Origin: a virus
IMG/VR virus record: IMGVR_UViG_3300025108_000339
Coordinates: 1-25,846 of that record
Direction: 5' to 3' (one strand)
Length of the DNA: 25,846 nt
Part shown: piece after piece, positions 1 through 7,067 of the stretch
How the letters are laid out: every line of letters starts with the position of its first letter
How positions within the stretch are numbered: the first letter of the stretch is position 1
The notes under the pieces: generated by a model
Told to the model about the DNA's origin: nothing
Databases searched by the model: none
Seen by the model: only the letters and a program-made list of their open reading frames with translations
Program-made: the position numbers and the translations under genes

Positions 1-192
1 TCTCACGATATCTGCTGCTCGCAGCTTGCCTTTATACATGACGAACTCCAATACGAATGCCACGGGCTCCACGCAGACCGTTTGGCAGCATCCTTGGTAT
101 CAAGCGCAGCTGAGGCTGGGGCTTACTACAACCTCAGATGTCCAATCGGAGCCGAGTCCAAAATCGGAGACAACTGGGCAGATGTGCACTAA
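1..192 (+). CDS. DNA polymerase, family A, T7 gp5-like (C-terminal end only)
   Basis: Partial gene, cut by the window start, read in frame 1 with TAA at 190-192. The 63 residues seen include FIHDELQ (codons 11-17), which matches the family A polymerase motif C (the HDE block holding a catalytic acid), and the protein ends in NWADVH, much like the NWAICH end of T7 gp5. It is the replicative polymerase of the phage. The next gene starts inside its last codons. I infer the family from these two motifs and from the gp6-like exonuclease that follows; the rest of the protein is outside the window. Confidence 0.88.
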   Translation, partial: SHDICCSQLAFIHDELQYECHGLHADRLAASLVSSAAEAGAYYNLRCPIGAESKIGDNWADVH

Positions 193-514
193 ATGTGGTG
201 AGATAAAACCACTCAATGAGTTCCCTAAACAGGATGGACCTACACGTGCACCTCGAAGAGTCTGTCGTGACTGTAGAGGCAAACATGATAAAACCATACG
301 TAACTTAAAAAAGGCACACCCCAAACCTGAACCAGGTCCATGTCCTATTTGTGGTACACATACGGAAGTATGGGTTCTAGATCATAATCATGAGACCATG
401 GAGTTCAGAGGGTACATATGTAAGCATTGTAATGCTGGTTTAGGTTTATTAAAAGACTCACCTAGCATTGTGTCAAATGCACTAAAATACTTAAATAGTG
501 AAACTACTGATTGA
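182..514 (+). CDS. Recombination endonuclease VII-like (HNH, two zinc sites)
   Basis: 110 residues. An N-terminal zinc knuckle has Cys pairs C2/C5 and C28/C31, followed by a basic linker. The nuclease core has a second pair set, C54/C57 and C80/C83, flanking LDHNHET (D67, H68, N69, H70), the catalytic HNH-type motif of T4 gp49-like endonuclease VII. Such enzymes cut branched DNA (Holliday junctions) before packaging, a job done in T7 by the unrelated gp3. The frame is open upstream to an ATG at 26, but that stretch lies fully inside the polymerase gene, so I chose the ATG at 182, which overlaps the polymerase stop by 11 bases and starts just at the first zinc pair. It overlaps the next gene by 17 bases. 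Confidence 0.85.
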   Translation: MCTKCGEIKPLNEFPKQDGPTRAPRRVCRDCRGKHDKTIRNLKKAHPKPEPGPCPICGTHTEVWVLDHNHETMEFRGYICKHCNAGLGLLKDSPSIVSNALKYLNSETTD

Positions 515-1259
515 TGCAGATTATATTGTCTATAAATCCTGTGCCGCATGTGAATCAGAGATTGACTGGGGTGATGATGTCATCATGGTTATCTCAAAGT
601 TCAGTGAGGCTTACAAGGCTGTAAAACGCGAACTTAAAAAGATTGAAGATGCTTTCTTTTCTAGCACCGGTACTATTCTGTTCTTTAGTGATAGTGTCAA
701 TTTTAGGAAGTCTATCCTTGACTCCTACAAAGGTCACCGCCAAAGAAAGAAGCCCTGCGGATATAGACGTGTAATCGAAAAACTAAAAACTGAATATGAA
801 GTAATCAGGATGCCACAGTTGGAAGCAGATGATGCCATGGGAATCTATGCGACACTGCATCCAGGCAACTGTATTGTCAGTCCTGATAAAGATATGAAAC
901 AGATCCCTGGTCTTCTCTACAACCTAGCAGAAACCATGGAGATCACTGAAGAAGAAGGAATGCAATGGCATTTTATTCAGACACTGGCAGGTGACCAAAC
1001 AGATGGTTATGCCGGCGTTCCTGGATTAGGCGTAAAACGTGCTGCTGCTATTTTTGATAAAGACGGATACACTTGGGAAACGATTGTCAAAGCCTTCGAT
1101 GAGAAGGACTTGGATGAGTCAGTTGCCTTACAGAATGCACGTCTGGCAAAGATACTCACTATCGAGAACTATGACCTCACCGAACACCGACCCATCCTCT
1201 GGACTCCCGCCGATGCCCGTAACCGAACCCACAATGGAGCAAGAGTTCCAACTGCGTAG
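498..1259 (+). CDS. 5'-3' exonuclease, T7 gp6-like (FEN family)
   Basis: 253 residues from a GTG start (498) that overlaps the endonuclease stop. FEN-type active-site acids are visible: D6 and D8 in LLIDADY, D65, E109/D111/D112 in LEADDAMG, D130/D132 in SPDKD, and D166/D169 in GDQTDG. A helix-hairpin-helix DNA-binding stretch VPGLGVKRA follows at about 174-182, and FRKSILDSYKGHR (69-81) is the usual basic arch region. In T7 this enzyme removes RNA primers and degrades host DNA to nucleotides. The last residues (about 240-253) look like read-out sequence because the next gene starts inside them in another frame. Confidence 0.9.
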   Translation: MKLLIDADYIVYKSCAACESEIDWGDDVIMVISKFSEAYKAVKRELKKIEDAFFSSTGTILFFSDSVNFRKSILDSYKGHRQRKKPCGYRRVIEKLKTEYEVIRMPQLEADDAMGIYATLHPGNCIVSPDKDMKQIPGLLYNLAETMEITEEEGMQWHFIQTLAGDQTDGYAGVPGLGVKRAAAIFDKDGYTWETIVKAFDEKDLDESVALQNARLAKILTIENYDLTEHRPILWTPADARNRTHNGARVPTA

Positions 1260-1455
1260 GTTGAAAGACCTCCTGCCTAATGCTCAGAAGGAAGACATCA
1301 TTACTATCTTCATGGCATTGCAGCGGCAGAACTTTGCTCTGACCAATACAATTAAACAACTATTAAAAGAATGGCCCACTCGCCAGACTACTACCGAAGG
1401 GGAACCATCGAAGTATGGGACTTTATTCGTGATCAAGGACTTTCCTACCACCTAG
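1213..1455 (+). CDS. nblA: NblA-like phycobilisome degradation adaptor
   Basis: 80 residues (73 if the ATG at 1234 is used). Residues 9-54 align without gaps to the NblA pattern: EQEFQLR near the N-terminus, a first helix, NAQKED where NblA has N-x-S-x-E-Q, LQRQ where NblA has LYRQ, and a closing QLLKEW where NblA has ELLKHxW. NblA is a small helical dimer that links phycobilisome proteins to the Clp protease so that the antenna is degraded. The gene begins in the exonuclease 3' end (47-base overlap), and its last 26 residues, beyond the NblA core, overlap the next gene. No clear ribosome binding site helps choose between the two starts; 1213 gives an N-terminal arm of usual NblA length. Family call made by eye. 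Confidence 0.72.
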   Translation: MPVTEPTMEQEFQLRRLKDLLPNAQKEDIITIFMALQRQNFALTNTIKQLLKEWPTRQTTTEGEPSKYGTLFVIKDFPTT

Positions 1456-1649
1456 GTAACGCTGTAAAATACATTTGCAGAGCAGGCTACAAAGAAAACT
1501 ATGTAGAAGACCTAGAAAAAGCCATTCATTATCTCACCAACGAATTGCAATATGTCACTCCTGAGCAACCAAGCGATCGAGTTCCGCCGAGCGTACAGTA
1601 TACCGAACGATTTGAGCCTTCGGACTACTCAAAAGAATTTGATCGTTGA
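1371..1649 (+). CDS. DUF3310 family protein
   Basis: 92 residues. The first 60 fit DUF3310, a small phage family of unknown biochemical role sometimes called SaV-like or nucleotide-kinase-like: SPDYYRRGTIEVWDFI, then GNAVKYICRAGYK at 29-41 and EDLEKAIHYL at 46-55. The start lies inside the NblA-like gene in a different frame (85-base overlap). The family core begins right at PDYY, so no later start is likely. Residues 61-92 have low complexity, run under the MazG gene in another frame and are probably read-out. Its place between NblA and MazG suggests a middle-gene, metabolism-related role, but that is only context. Confidence 0.8.
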   Translation: MAHSPDYYRRGTIEVWDFIRDQGLSYHLGNAVKYICRAGYKENYVEDLEKAIHYLTNELQYVTPEQPSDRVPPSVQYTERFEPSDYSKEFDR

Positions 1650-1920
1650 GGAATTCAAAGAGTTCCTACAAGCTGATTTAGAGATGGCTCTGATGCATCC
1701 CCCTGATCGTGAAGCTTGCTTGAAAGAGCTGGCTGATCTTGTCTATGTCTGTGCTCAGTACGCTGAAAACATGGATTGGGATCTTGAACAAGCTCTACGC
1801 CGTGTACACAAATCAAACATGTCCAAGCTAGGCAATGACGGCAAGCCTGTTAAACGCAAGGACGGCAAGGTTCTTAAAGGACCTAACTACAAACCACCCG
1901 ATTTATCTGATTTAGTATAA
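1552..1920 (+). CDS. mazG: MazG-like nucleotide pyrophosphohydrolase
   Basis: 122 residues, all-alpha. The metal-binding motifs of the MazG/dUTPase-like superfamily are present: EEFKE (E33, E34, E37) and KELADLVY (E59, D62). The C-terminal NMSKLGNDGKPVKRKDGK segment (89-106) is typical of phage and HisE-like members. These enzymes hydrolyse (d)NTPs to the monophosphates and pyrophosphate with Mg2+. Cyanophage MazG was once thought to act on ppGpp, but work on cyanomyophage MazG favoured deoxynucleotides; which applies here cannot be read from the sequence. The first 33 codons overlap DUF3310 out of frame, yet AIEFRRAYSIP belongs to the family core, so this start is sound. TAATG couples it to RNR. 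Confidence 0.85.
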   Translation: MSLLSNQAIEFRRAYSIPNDLSLRTTQKNLIVEEFKEFLQADLEMALMHPPDREACLKELADLVYVCAQYAENMDWDLEQALRRVHKSNMSKLGNDGKPVKRKDGKVLKGPNYKPPDLSDLV

Positions 1921-3296
1921 TGTCTAAACTCATCTCTCGCACAGGACGTGTACAGTCCTGGATGGACAACCCCCAGTCCAGATTGCCAGTATCGTGCACG
2001 GTTATGTCGGTTGATGACAGCATGACCGGTGTCAATGGGATCGAATCCTCATGGCGATTCGTAAGCCACGCTTTACGCCATGGGGCTGGTGTCGCAGTAC
2101 ACCTGTCCAATCTTCGACCCAAGGGTACTGTTACTACAAAAGGACCAGATGAATTAGTGGCCAGTGGACCCGTGTCATTTGGACGCATCTACTCTATGCT
2201 CAATGAAGTGTTACGCAGAGGTGGCACCTTCCGTAATGGGGCTTGCGTTTTGCATCTCGACATCGACCACCCTGACTCACTCGAATTCATTCAAACACCC
2301 CGACATGAACTACCCTGGGTTAAACGCTGCATCAATCTCACTGAAGAATCCTGGCATGAGTTCCCCTACAAAGAAGAACTCCTCCAAGGGATTCGGAAAG
2401 GAGACATCTGGCTGAATAAAATTAGGTACGACAAAGATGGAAACCGCATCAGAGGAAACGTCTGTCTTGAGGTTTACCTGCCTTCACGAGGCACATGCTT
2501 GTTGCAGCATGTCAATCTCGCTGCCTGTACTCTCTCTGACATCCCAAAAGCTTTCGTTGAGGGTATGTCCGAGTTGTGTGCGCTCCATCCTACGACAGGT
2601 GTCGGAGAATCTGGGGAATACCTCAGCCCAGACGTTGATAAGCAAGTCGGGCTTGGAATGCTTGGACTTGCCAACTTGCTCCGCCAAAATGGAGTCAAGT
2701 ATGGAGAGTTTGGAATAGCTCTCCGTGATATTAATCAAGAGAAGGTAAACTTCTCAACCGCTCATGATATCGCTCAGTCCATCAGAGATGGCATTGAGCA
2801 GGCTGCAGCCATCGCCAAGAGTCATAACATGGTAAGAGCCTTTGCCATCGCTCCTACGGCCTCCTGCAGCTATCGTAGCGTCGGTCTAGACGGGTTCACT
2901 TCCTGTCCTGAGATCGCTCCACCTATTGCTCGGTCAGTTGACCGGGACAGTGGCACCTTTGGTGTCAATACCTATGAATATGGCGATGTTGAGATCGCCT
3001 CTGAAGTAGGCTGGGAATCGTACAAACTTGTAGCGGACCAGCTTATGATAATGCTTGAAAAAACAGGACTTCTTCACGGATACTCGTTCAACTCATGGAG
3101 TGATCAGGTAACCTATGACAATGCGTTCATTGAAGAGTGGCTATCGTCTCCTCAAACAAGCCTCTATTACAGTTTGCAGGTAATGGGAGACGTCCAGGAC
3201 AAGACTAGTGCATACGCTGCACTTGATGAGTCTGATGTTGATGATTACCTTGCGGACTTGTTAACTCCTGAACCTCAATGTGATTGCGCAGAATGA
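1920..3296 (+). CDS. Ribonucleotide reductase, class I-like alpha subunit (compact)
   Basis: 458 residues, against about 700-760 for cellular NrdA/NrdE; there is no ATP-cone and the N-terminus begins almost at the catalytic barrel. Visible catalytic residues: C26 in PVSCTV (first redox Cys), N180/C182/E184 in NVCLEV (Asn, thiyl-radical Cys, Glu), C193 as redox partner, the PTASCSYRS loop, the radical-transfer Tyr pair Y416/Y417 in LYYSLQ, and a C-terminal Cys pair C454/C456. It reduces ribonucleotides to deoxynucleotides. Cyanopodovirus RNR was long annotated as class II, but the Tyr pair and the beta-subunit gene next door support class I. The start overlaps the mazG stop (TAATG) and the stop overlaps the beta start (ATGA). 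Confidence 0.87.
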   Translation: MSKLISRTGRVQSWMDNPQSRLPVSCTVMSVDDSMTGVNGIESSWRFVSHALRHGAGVAVHLSNLRPKGTVTTKGPDELVASGPVSFGRIYSMLNEVLRRGGTFRNGACVLHLDIDHPDSLEFIQTPRHELPWVKRCINLTEESWHEFPYKEELLQGIRKGDIWLNKIRYDKDGNRIRGNVCLEVYLPSRGTCLLQHVNLAACTLSDIPKAFVEGMSELCALHPTTGVGESGEYLSPDVDKQVGLGMLGLANLLRQNGVKYGEFGIALRDINQEKVNFSTAHDIAQSIRDGIEQAAAIAKSHNMVRAFAIAPTASCSYRSVGLDGFTSCPEIAPPIARSVDRDSGTFGVNTYEYGDVEIASEVGWESYKLVADQLMIMLEKTGLLHGYSFNSWSDQVTYDNAFIEEWLSSPQTSLYYSLQVMGDVQDKTSAYAALDESDVDDYLADLLTPEPQCDCAE

Positions 3297-4009
3297 CCCC
3301 GTATGATAAACTAATCTCCAGGAAACGGACCTGGACTCCTGTTCAAACTGAAGCAGGTACACTTAAATCTGGCGCGGAAGAAGCTGTTTACCGCGCCTTA
3401 GCTCTCCGCTGTCTCGAACTGCCGGTGGGTGACTTTATATCACACTCATTAAAAGGTGAGATCCCTGATGCAGCACGTCAGATCCTAGAAATGAACATCA
3501 AGGATGAAGAAAACCATGATTTGGCTCTGAACTACGCTGTAAATGCACTCGGTACCGATGAAAAAGCAGAACGAGAAGCACAGATCTTGAAAAAAGCATG
3601 GGAAGAGCATGAAGACCACACAATTGTCAAGGCTATGGTAGCCGAACGTAGTGTTTTCTTCTGTTTGCTCCCATTCTTTCGCTATGCCGGAGATGCTGGC
3701 CTGAGGACGATTTCCGCAGATATTAGCCGTGATGAACAGATTCATGTTGCTACGAATTCTCTTGTATGCCGTGAGCTGGGTCTTAATCCTTCTAAGTCTC
3801 TCAACAAACTGAGAAAAGCAACTGTAGACTGGGTTTTCCAGCCTCTACAAGCTGAAAACACCGATAAGTTTTTAGCGAAAAATTTTTGGCACTCACAGAG
3901 CGATTCACTTTTTGAAAAGGGTATCGCAGAGGGCTTTTCTAACACCAGGTCGGCACGTATGCCGGCATTCTTTGAACATTCCAATGTCAATCTCCCTCAA
4001 TACGCTTGA
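3293..4009 (+). CDS. Ribonucleotide reductase beta subunit-like (ferritin-like, no radical Tyr)
   Basis: 238 residues. Ferritin-like metal ligands are present in the right order: probably E42, then E72 and H75 (EENH), E119 (VAERSVF), and E148 and H151 (DEQIH). It would generate the radical used by the alpha subunit. The Tyr that normally follows the first ExxH by four residues is Leu79 here, so a stable tyrosyl radical at the classical place is not possible; a metal-based (Mn or Mn/Fe) oxidant or another residue such as Tyr81 must be used. The frame is open to a TTG at 3284, but the ATG at 3293 overlaps the alpha stop as ATGA and is the better start. Shorter than usual NrdF (about 320 residues). 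Confidence 0.82.
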   Translation: MTPYDKLISRKRTWTPVQTEAGTLKSGAEEAVYRALALRCLELPVGDFISHSLKGEIPDAARQILEMNIKDEENHDLALNYAVNALGTDEKAEREAQILKKAWEEHEDHTIVKAMVAERSVFFCLLPFFRYAGDAGLRTISADISRDEQIHVATNSLVCRELGLNPSKSLNKLRKATVDWVFQPLQAENTDKFLAKNFWHSQSDSLFEKGIAEGFSNTRSARMPAFFEHSNVNLPQYA

Positions 4010-4019
4010 GACTTACGGC

Positions 4020-4172
4020 ATGTCCGTCAAGTCTATCTTAGCAGAGATGGAAGAAAACTTTCCACCCACAAACCCAGGTCCAGGTGATAGCATCTCAACT
4101 ATCATGTATCGATCTGGACAACGCTCCGTAGTGGAGTGGTTACTCAATCGATTAGAACAAGATGGCATTTAA
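4020..4172 (+). CDS. Small conserved-type phage protein, function unknown
   Basis: 50 residues: an N-terminal helix (SVKSILAEMEENF), a Pro/Gly turn (PPTNPGPGDS) and a C-terminal helix with SGQRSVVEWLLNRLEQ. The frame is open from an ATG at 3912, but that part lies inside the RNR beta gene; the ATG at 4020, 10 bases after the beta stop, gives a compact protein. It overlaps the next gene by 11 bases. I recall similar small proteins upstream of the portal in other cyanopodoviruses, but I cannot assign a function. Confidence 0.65.
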   Translation: MSVKSILAEMEENFPPTNPGPGDSISTIMYRSGQRSVVEWLLNRLEQDGI

Positions 4173-4563
4173 TCAAAACTTTTATAACCAAGTCATTGCC
4201 ATGGGTGGTTCTGCCGCCTCAGCGAACAACGTAGCCCGTGCCTCTCGCCCCGGTCGTGCATTTCAAAACTTTGCTAGTGCATTTAGTGCACAGAAAGCTT
4301 CAGCTGATGCTTCATACCAGGCTAACCTAGCACAGCAACGCATGGCTGAGCGTCAACAACAGTTGATGGCACAGATTGCACAGGGACCACCAAAAGCAAA
4401 CAAAGCTTTACGTGGTTCTGACTACAAACCTAAGTTTAGGTCTTCAGTTTCCAAGACTGAATCTAAGCGTGCAGTATCCAAAGGCACCTATCAGTTCTCT
4501 AACCCACTTGGCATGGGTGGTGCTGCAGGTAGCCGTACAGGTGGCATGGGTGGTCTAGCATAA
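4162..4563 (+). CDS. Small Ala/Gln-rich protein upstream of the portal, possible gp7.3-like virion protein
   Basis: 133 residues. The N-terminal half is Ala/Gln/Ser-rich and helical (a run of AQQRMAERQQQLMAQ at about 54-68); the C-terminal half is basic, with SDYKPKFRSS, and ends in a Gly/Met-rich tail (GMGGAAG, GGMGGLA). No enzyme motif is visible. The place, just before the portal and ending in TAATG with it, and the basic plus Gly-rich tail recall T7 gp7.3, a small ejected virion protein, but sequence similarity is not clear by eye, so this is inference from position. Confidence 0.7.
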   Translation: MAFNQNFYNQVIAMGGSAASANNVARASRPGRAFQNFASAFSAQKASADASYQANLAQQRMAERQQQLMAQIAQGPPKANKALRGSDYKPKFRSSVSKTESKRAVSKGTYQFSNPLGMGGAAGSRTGGMGGLA

Positions 4564-6146
4564 TGAAAGCAAAGGAACGGTATGATAAACTGCGTTCACG
4601 TCGAGATAATTATCTTGACATGGCAGTTGAATGCTCACGTTTGACTCTGCCTTACCTTATCCGACAAGACGAATCACAAGACCGCAAGTCTCTTACTACA
4701 CCATGGCAAGCAGTTGGTTCTAAAGCTGTCACAACGCTGGCAGCTAAGCTGATGCTTGCCTTGCTCCCTCCCCAAACCACGTTCTTTAAACTACAGGTTA
4801 GGGATGACAAGCTGGGTGAAGAACTTGACCCACAGATTAGAAGTGAACTTGATCTCTCTTTCTCTAAAGTAGAAAGGATGATCATGGATTACATCAATGC
4901 GTCAAGTGATCGTGTGGTTGTACATGAAGCTGTACGACATCTCATTGTTGGTGGTAATGCACTGATCTACATGGGTAAAGAAGGGTTGAAACATTACCCA
5001 CTGAATCGATACGTTGTCAACCGTGATGGTAATGGTAACGTGATCGAGATTGTAACTAAAGAAAAAATTAGTCGTGAGGTTCTTGGCGATGTGCTGAAGG
5101 AACCACTTCCTAATCACGTAGGACGCGAAGGCACAAAGGACCAGGAGGTTGAGGTGTACACCTATGTCCATCTGGATAGTAAGAACGGTCGCTGGAACTG
5201 GCATCAGGAAGCCTTTGATAAGGTGATCCCTGGTACCAAAAGCACAGCCCCTAAGAATGCTAGTCCATTTTTGGTCCTCAGATTCAACACTGTTGACGGC
5301 GAAGACTATGGTCGTGGCAGAGTAGAGGAGTACCTCGGTGATCTCAAATCACTTGAAGCACTGTCACAAGCCCTGGTTGAAGGGTCAGCAGTTGCTGCTA
5401 AGGTAGTGTTCTTGGTGTCACCATCATCGACAACCAAGCCTCAGACTCTAGCCAAGGCAGGAAACGGTGCTATTGTACAAGGACGTCCAGAGGATGTGCA
5501 GGCTGTCACTGTGGGTAAGCAAGCGGACTTCGCTACTGCTGCACAGATGGCACAGACAATGGCACAACGAATCAGTGATGCATTCCTGGTGCTTAACATC
5601 CGACAGTCAGAACGTACAACAGCTGAGGAAGTCAGGCTTACACAGCTTGAACTTGAGCAACAGTTAGGAGGTATCTTCTCGTTGCTTACAATTGAATTCC
5701 TCATCCCTTATTTAAACAGGACGCTGCTAGTACTACAACGGTCGGGTCAGATCCCTAAGATACCACGTGATCTGGTCCGTCCGTCTATCGTTGCTGGTGT
5801 GAATGCACTAGGACGTGGACAAGATCGAGAATCTCTTACACAATTCCTGATGACCATCGCACAAACGATGGGACCACAGGCTATCATGCAGTACATTGAT
5901 CCCAGTGAGTACATCAAACGACTCGCTGCTGCACAAGGTATTGACACGCTGAACCTCATCAAGTCTCAAGAGCAGCTGCAAGCTGAGCAAGAGCAAGCGA
6001 TGAATCAACAAGCTAACATGGAAGTTGTGAAGCAGGTTGGTCAACTGGCAAGCGCTCCTGGAAATGACCCAAGTAAAAATCCCGCCCTAAATCCTGAGTT
6101 AAATGACGGAACCGAAGAAGCCCCGCCGCCGCAAGGCGCAGGCTAA
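4563..6146 (+). CDS. Portal protein (head-tail connector), T7 gp8-like
   Basis: 527 residues, close to T7 gp8 (536). The N-terminus RYDKLRSRRDNYLDMAVECSRLTLP followed by TPWQAVGSKAVTTLAAKLMLALLPP at about 46-70 is the usual signature of T7-like portals. The middle VSPSSTTKPQTLAKAGNGAIV and the long helix RTTAEEVRLTQLELEQQLGG (about 355-374) also fit. The last 40 residues are Gln/Asn/Pro-rich. Twelve copies form the DNA channel at one head vertex, the base for gp11/gp12 assembly and for DNA packaging. Starts with TAATG overlap to the gene before. Confidence 0.93.
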   Translation: MKAKERYDKLRSRRDNYLDMAVECSRLTLPYLIRQDESQDRKSLTTPWQAVGSKAVTTLAAKLMLALLPPQTTFFKLQVRDDKLGEELDPQIRSELDLSFSKVERMIMDYINASSDRVVVHEAVRHLIVGGNALIYMGKEGLKHYPLNRYVVNRDGNGNVIEIVTKEKISREVLGDVLKEPLPNHVGREGTKDQEVEVYTYVHLDSKNGRWNWHQEAFDKVIPGTKSTAPKNASPFLVLRFNTVDGEDYGRGRVEEYLGDLKSLEALSQALVEGSAVAAKVVFLVSPSSTTKPQTLAKAGNGAIVQGRPEDVQAVTVGKQADFATAAQMAQTMAQRISDAFLVLNIRQSERTTAEEVRLTQLELEQQLGGIFSLLTIEFLIPYLNRTLLVLQRSGQIPKIPRDLVRPSIVAGVNALGRGQDRESLTQFLMTIAQTMGPQAIMQYIDPSEYIKRLAAAQGIDTLNLIKSQEQLQAEQEQAMNQQANMEVVKQVGQLASAPGNDPSKNPALNPELNDGTEEAPPPQGAG

Positions 6147-6333
6147 ACCAGTTGAACCTGTAGAAACACAGGTCGAAAAAACTGAAGAAGAAATCCCAAT
6201 CAACAAGTATGCTCCCAAAGATAAACTGGGTAAGCCGTTGGTGGGTCGCAGTCCTAACTATGTTACTAGCGTAGGGCTGGGTAAACTAAACGTAGTCCAC
6301 GCCAAAGGAGTGAAAGATAATGGCAACTCTTAA
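6103..6333 (+). CDS. Small charged protein between portal and scaffold
   Basis: 76 residues, in another frame from the portal, overlapping its end by 44 bases and the scaffold start by 14 bases. The first 18 residues are strongly basic and Pro-rich (PKKPRRRKAQAKP), the middle is acidic (EKTEEEIPINK), and the end holds a conserved-looking block VGRSPNYVTSVGLGKLNVVHA. Function unknown. The position between portal and scaffold suggests a head-assembly role, but nothing in the sequence shows it. Confidence 0.7.
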   Translation: MTEPKKPRRRKAQAKPVEPVETQVEKTEEEIPINKYAPKDKLGKPLVGRSPNYVTSVGLGKLNVVHAKGVKDNGNS

Positions 6334-7060
6334 TTATGATCCTACAGATGTGAATGCACCTGAGTTCACAGAATCAGAGCAAGAAGCTATTCAGGTTGGA
6401 GAACAGGCGTTCCAAGAGGAACAAGCAACCTTTGCAGGTAAGTTCAAGTCTGCTGAAGACCTAGAGCAAGCCTACATTGAACTGCAGAAGAAACTCGGTG
6501 ACCCCGAAGCTCGTACTGAGCAAGAGGCACCAGAGGCTGAGCCTGAGGCTGAGCAAGATCCTGTGTCTAGCCTGGTTAACGACGTCCTGAATGCTGAGAA
6601 CCCTGATGAGCTGATGGCTCAGTTCGCAGAGATGGACTCACAAGAGGTTGCCAAAGCATTCCTGAATGCAGACTACAACCCCGCCGCTGTAGAACTAGAA
6701 GATGCTGACATCAGCACCATCCAGAACTCAGTTGGTGGGGAGGAAGGCTACGCAGAACTCATGCAGTGGTCTAACGAAAACTTCCCTCCTGAACTTGTGG
6801 AGGGATTCGATCAGTTGGTAGCAACTGGTAATCGTTATGCTATTCAGCTTGCAGTCAACGGACTCATGGCAGCTTACCAAAACCAGAATGGTATGGAAGG
6901 TGAGATGCTCACAGGCAAAGGTACTGCACAAACTGCTGATGTATTCCGGTCCCAGGCTGAGGTTATTCAAGCTATGAATGACCCACGCTATGACGCTGAT
7001 CCAGCTTATCGTCAGGACATCTTCAATAAACTAGATCGTTCTGACCTCAACACTTATTAA
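6320..7060 (+). CDS. Capsid assembly scaffolding protein, T7 gp9-like
   Basis: 246 residues, very acidic (Glu/Ala repeats EAPEAEPEAEQDP at about 73-85), rich in helix, with a C-terminal half GYAELMQWSNENFPPELVEGFDQLV-type sequence that resembles T7 gp9 and a polar C-terminus. Scaffold directs capsid protein into the procapsid shell and leaves before maturation. The ribosome binding site AAGGAG lies nine bases before the ATG. It stands between portal and, after the photosynthesis insert, the capsid gene, the T7 order 8-9-10. Confidence 0.88.
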   Translation: MATLNYDPTDVNAPEFTESEQEAIQVGEQAFQEEQATFAGKFKSAEDLEQAYIELQKKLGDPEARTEQEAPEAEPEAEQDPVSSLVNDVLNAENPDELMAQFAEMDSQEVAKAFLNADYNPAAVELEDADISTIQNSVGGEEGYAELMQWSNENFPPELVEGFDQLVATGNRYAIQLAVNGLMAAYQNQNGMEGEMLTGKGTAQTADVFRSQAEVIQAMNDPRYDADPAYRQDIFNKLDRSDLNTY

Positions 7061-7067
7061 TTAAACA

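Noticed and set aside
26-181. N-terminal extension of the endonuclease VII frame
   Set aside because: It lies entirely inside the polymerase gene, whose C-terminal residues are clearly family-like; the ATG at 182 begins at the first zinc pair.
1039-1212. Upstream part of the NblA-like frame
   Set aside because: Shadow of the exonuclease helix-hairpin-helix region; no NblA or other similarity in these 58 codons.
3284-3292. TTG start for RNR beta
   Set aside because: The ATG at 3293 forms an ATGA overlap with the alpha stop, the usual coupling in this genome.
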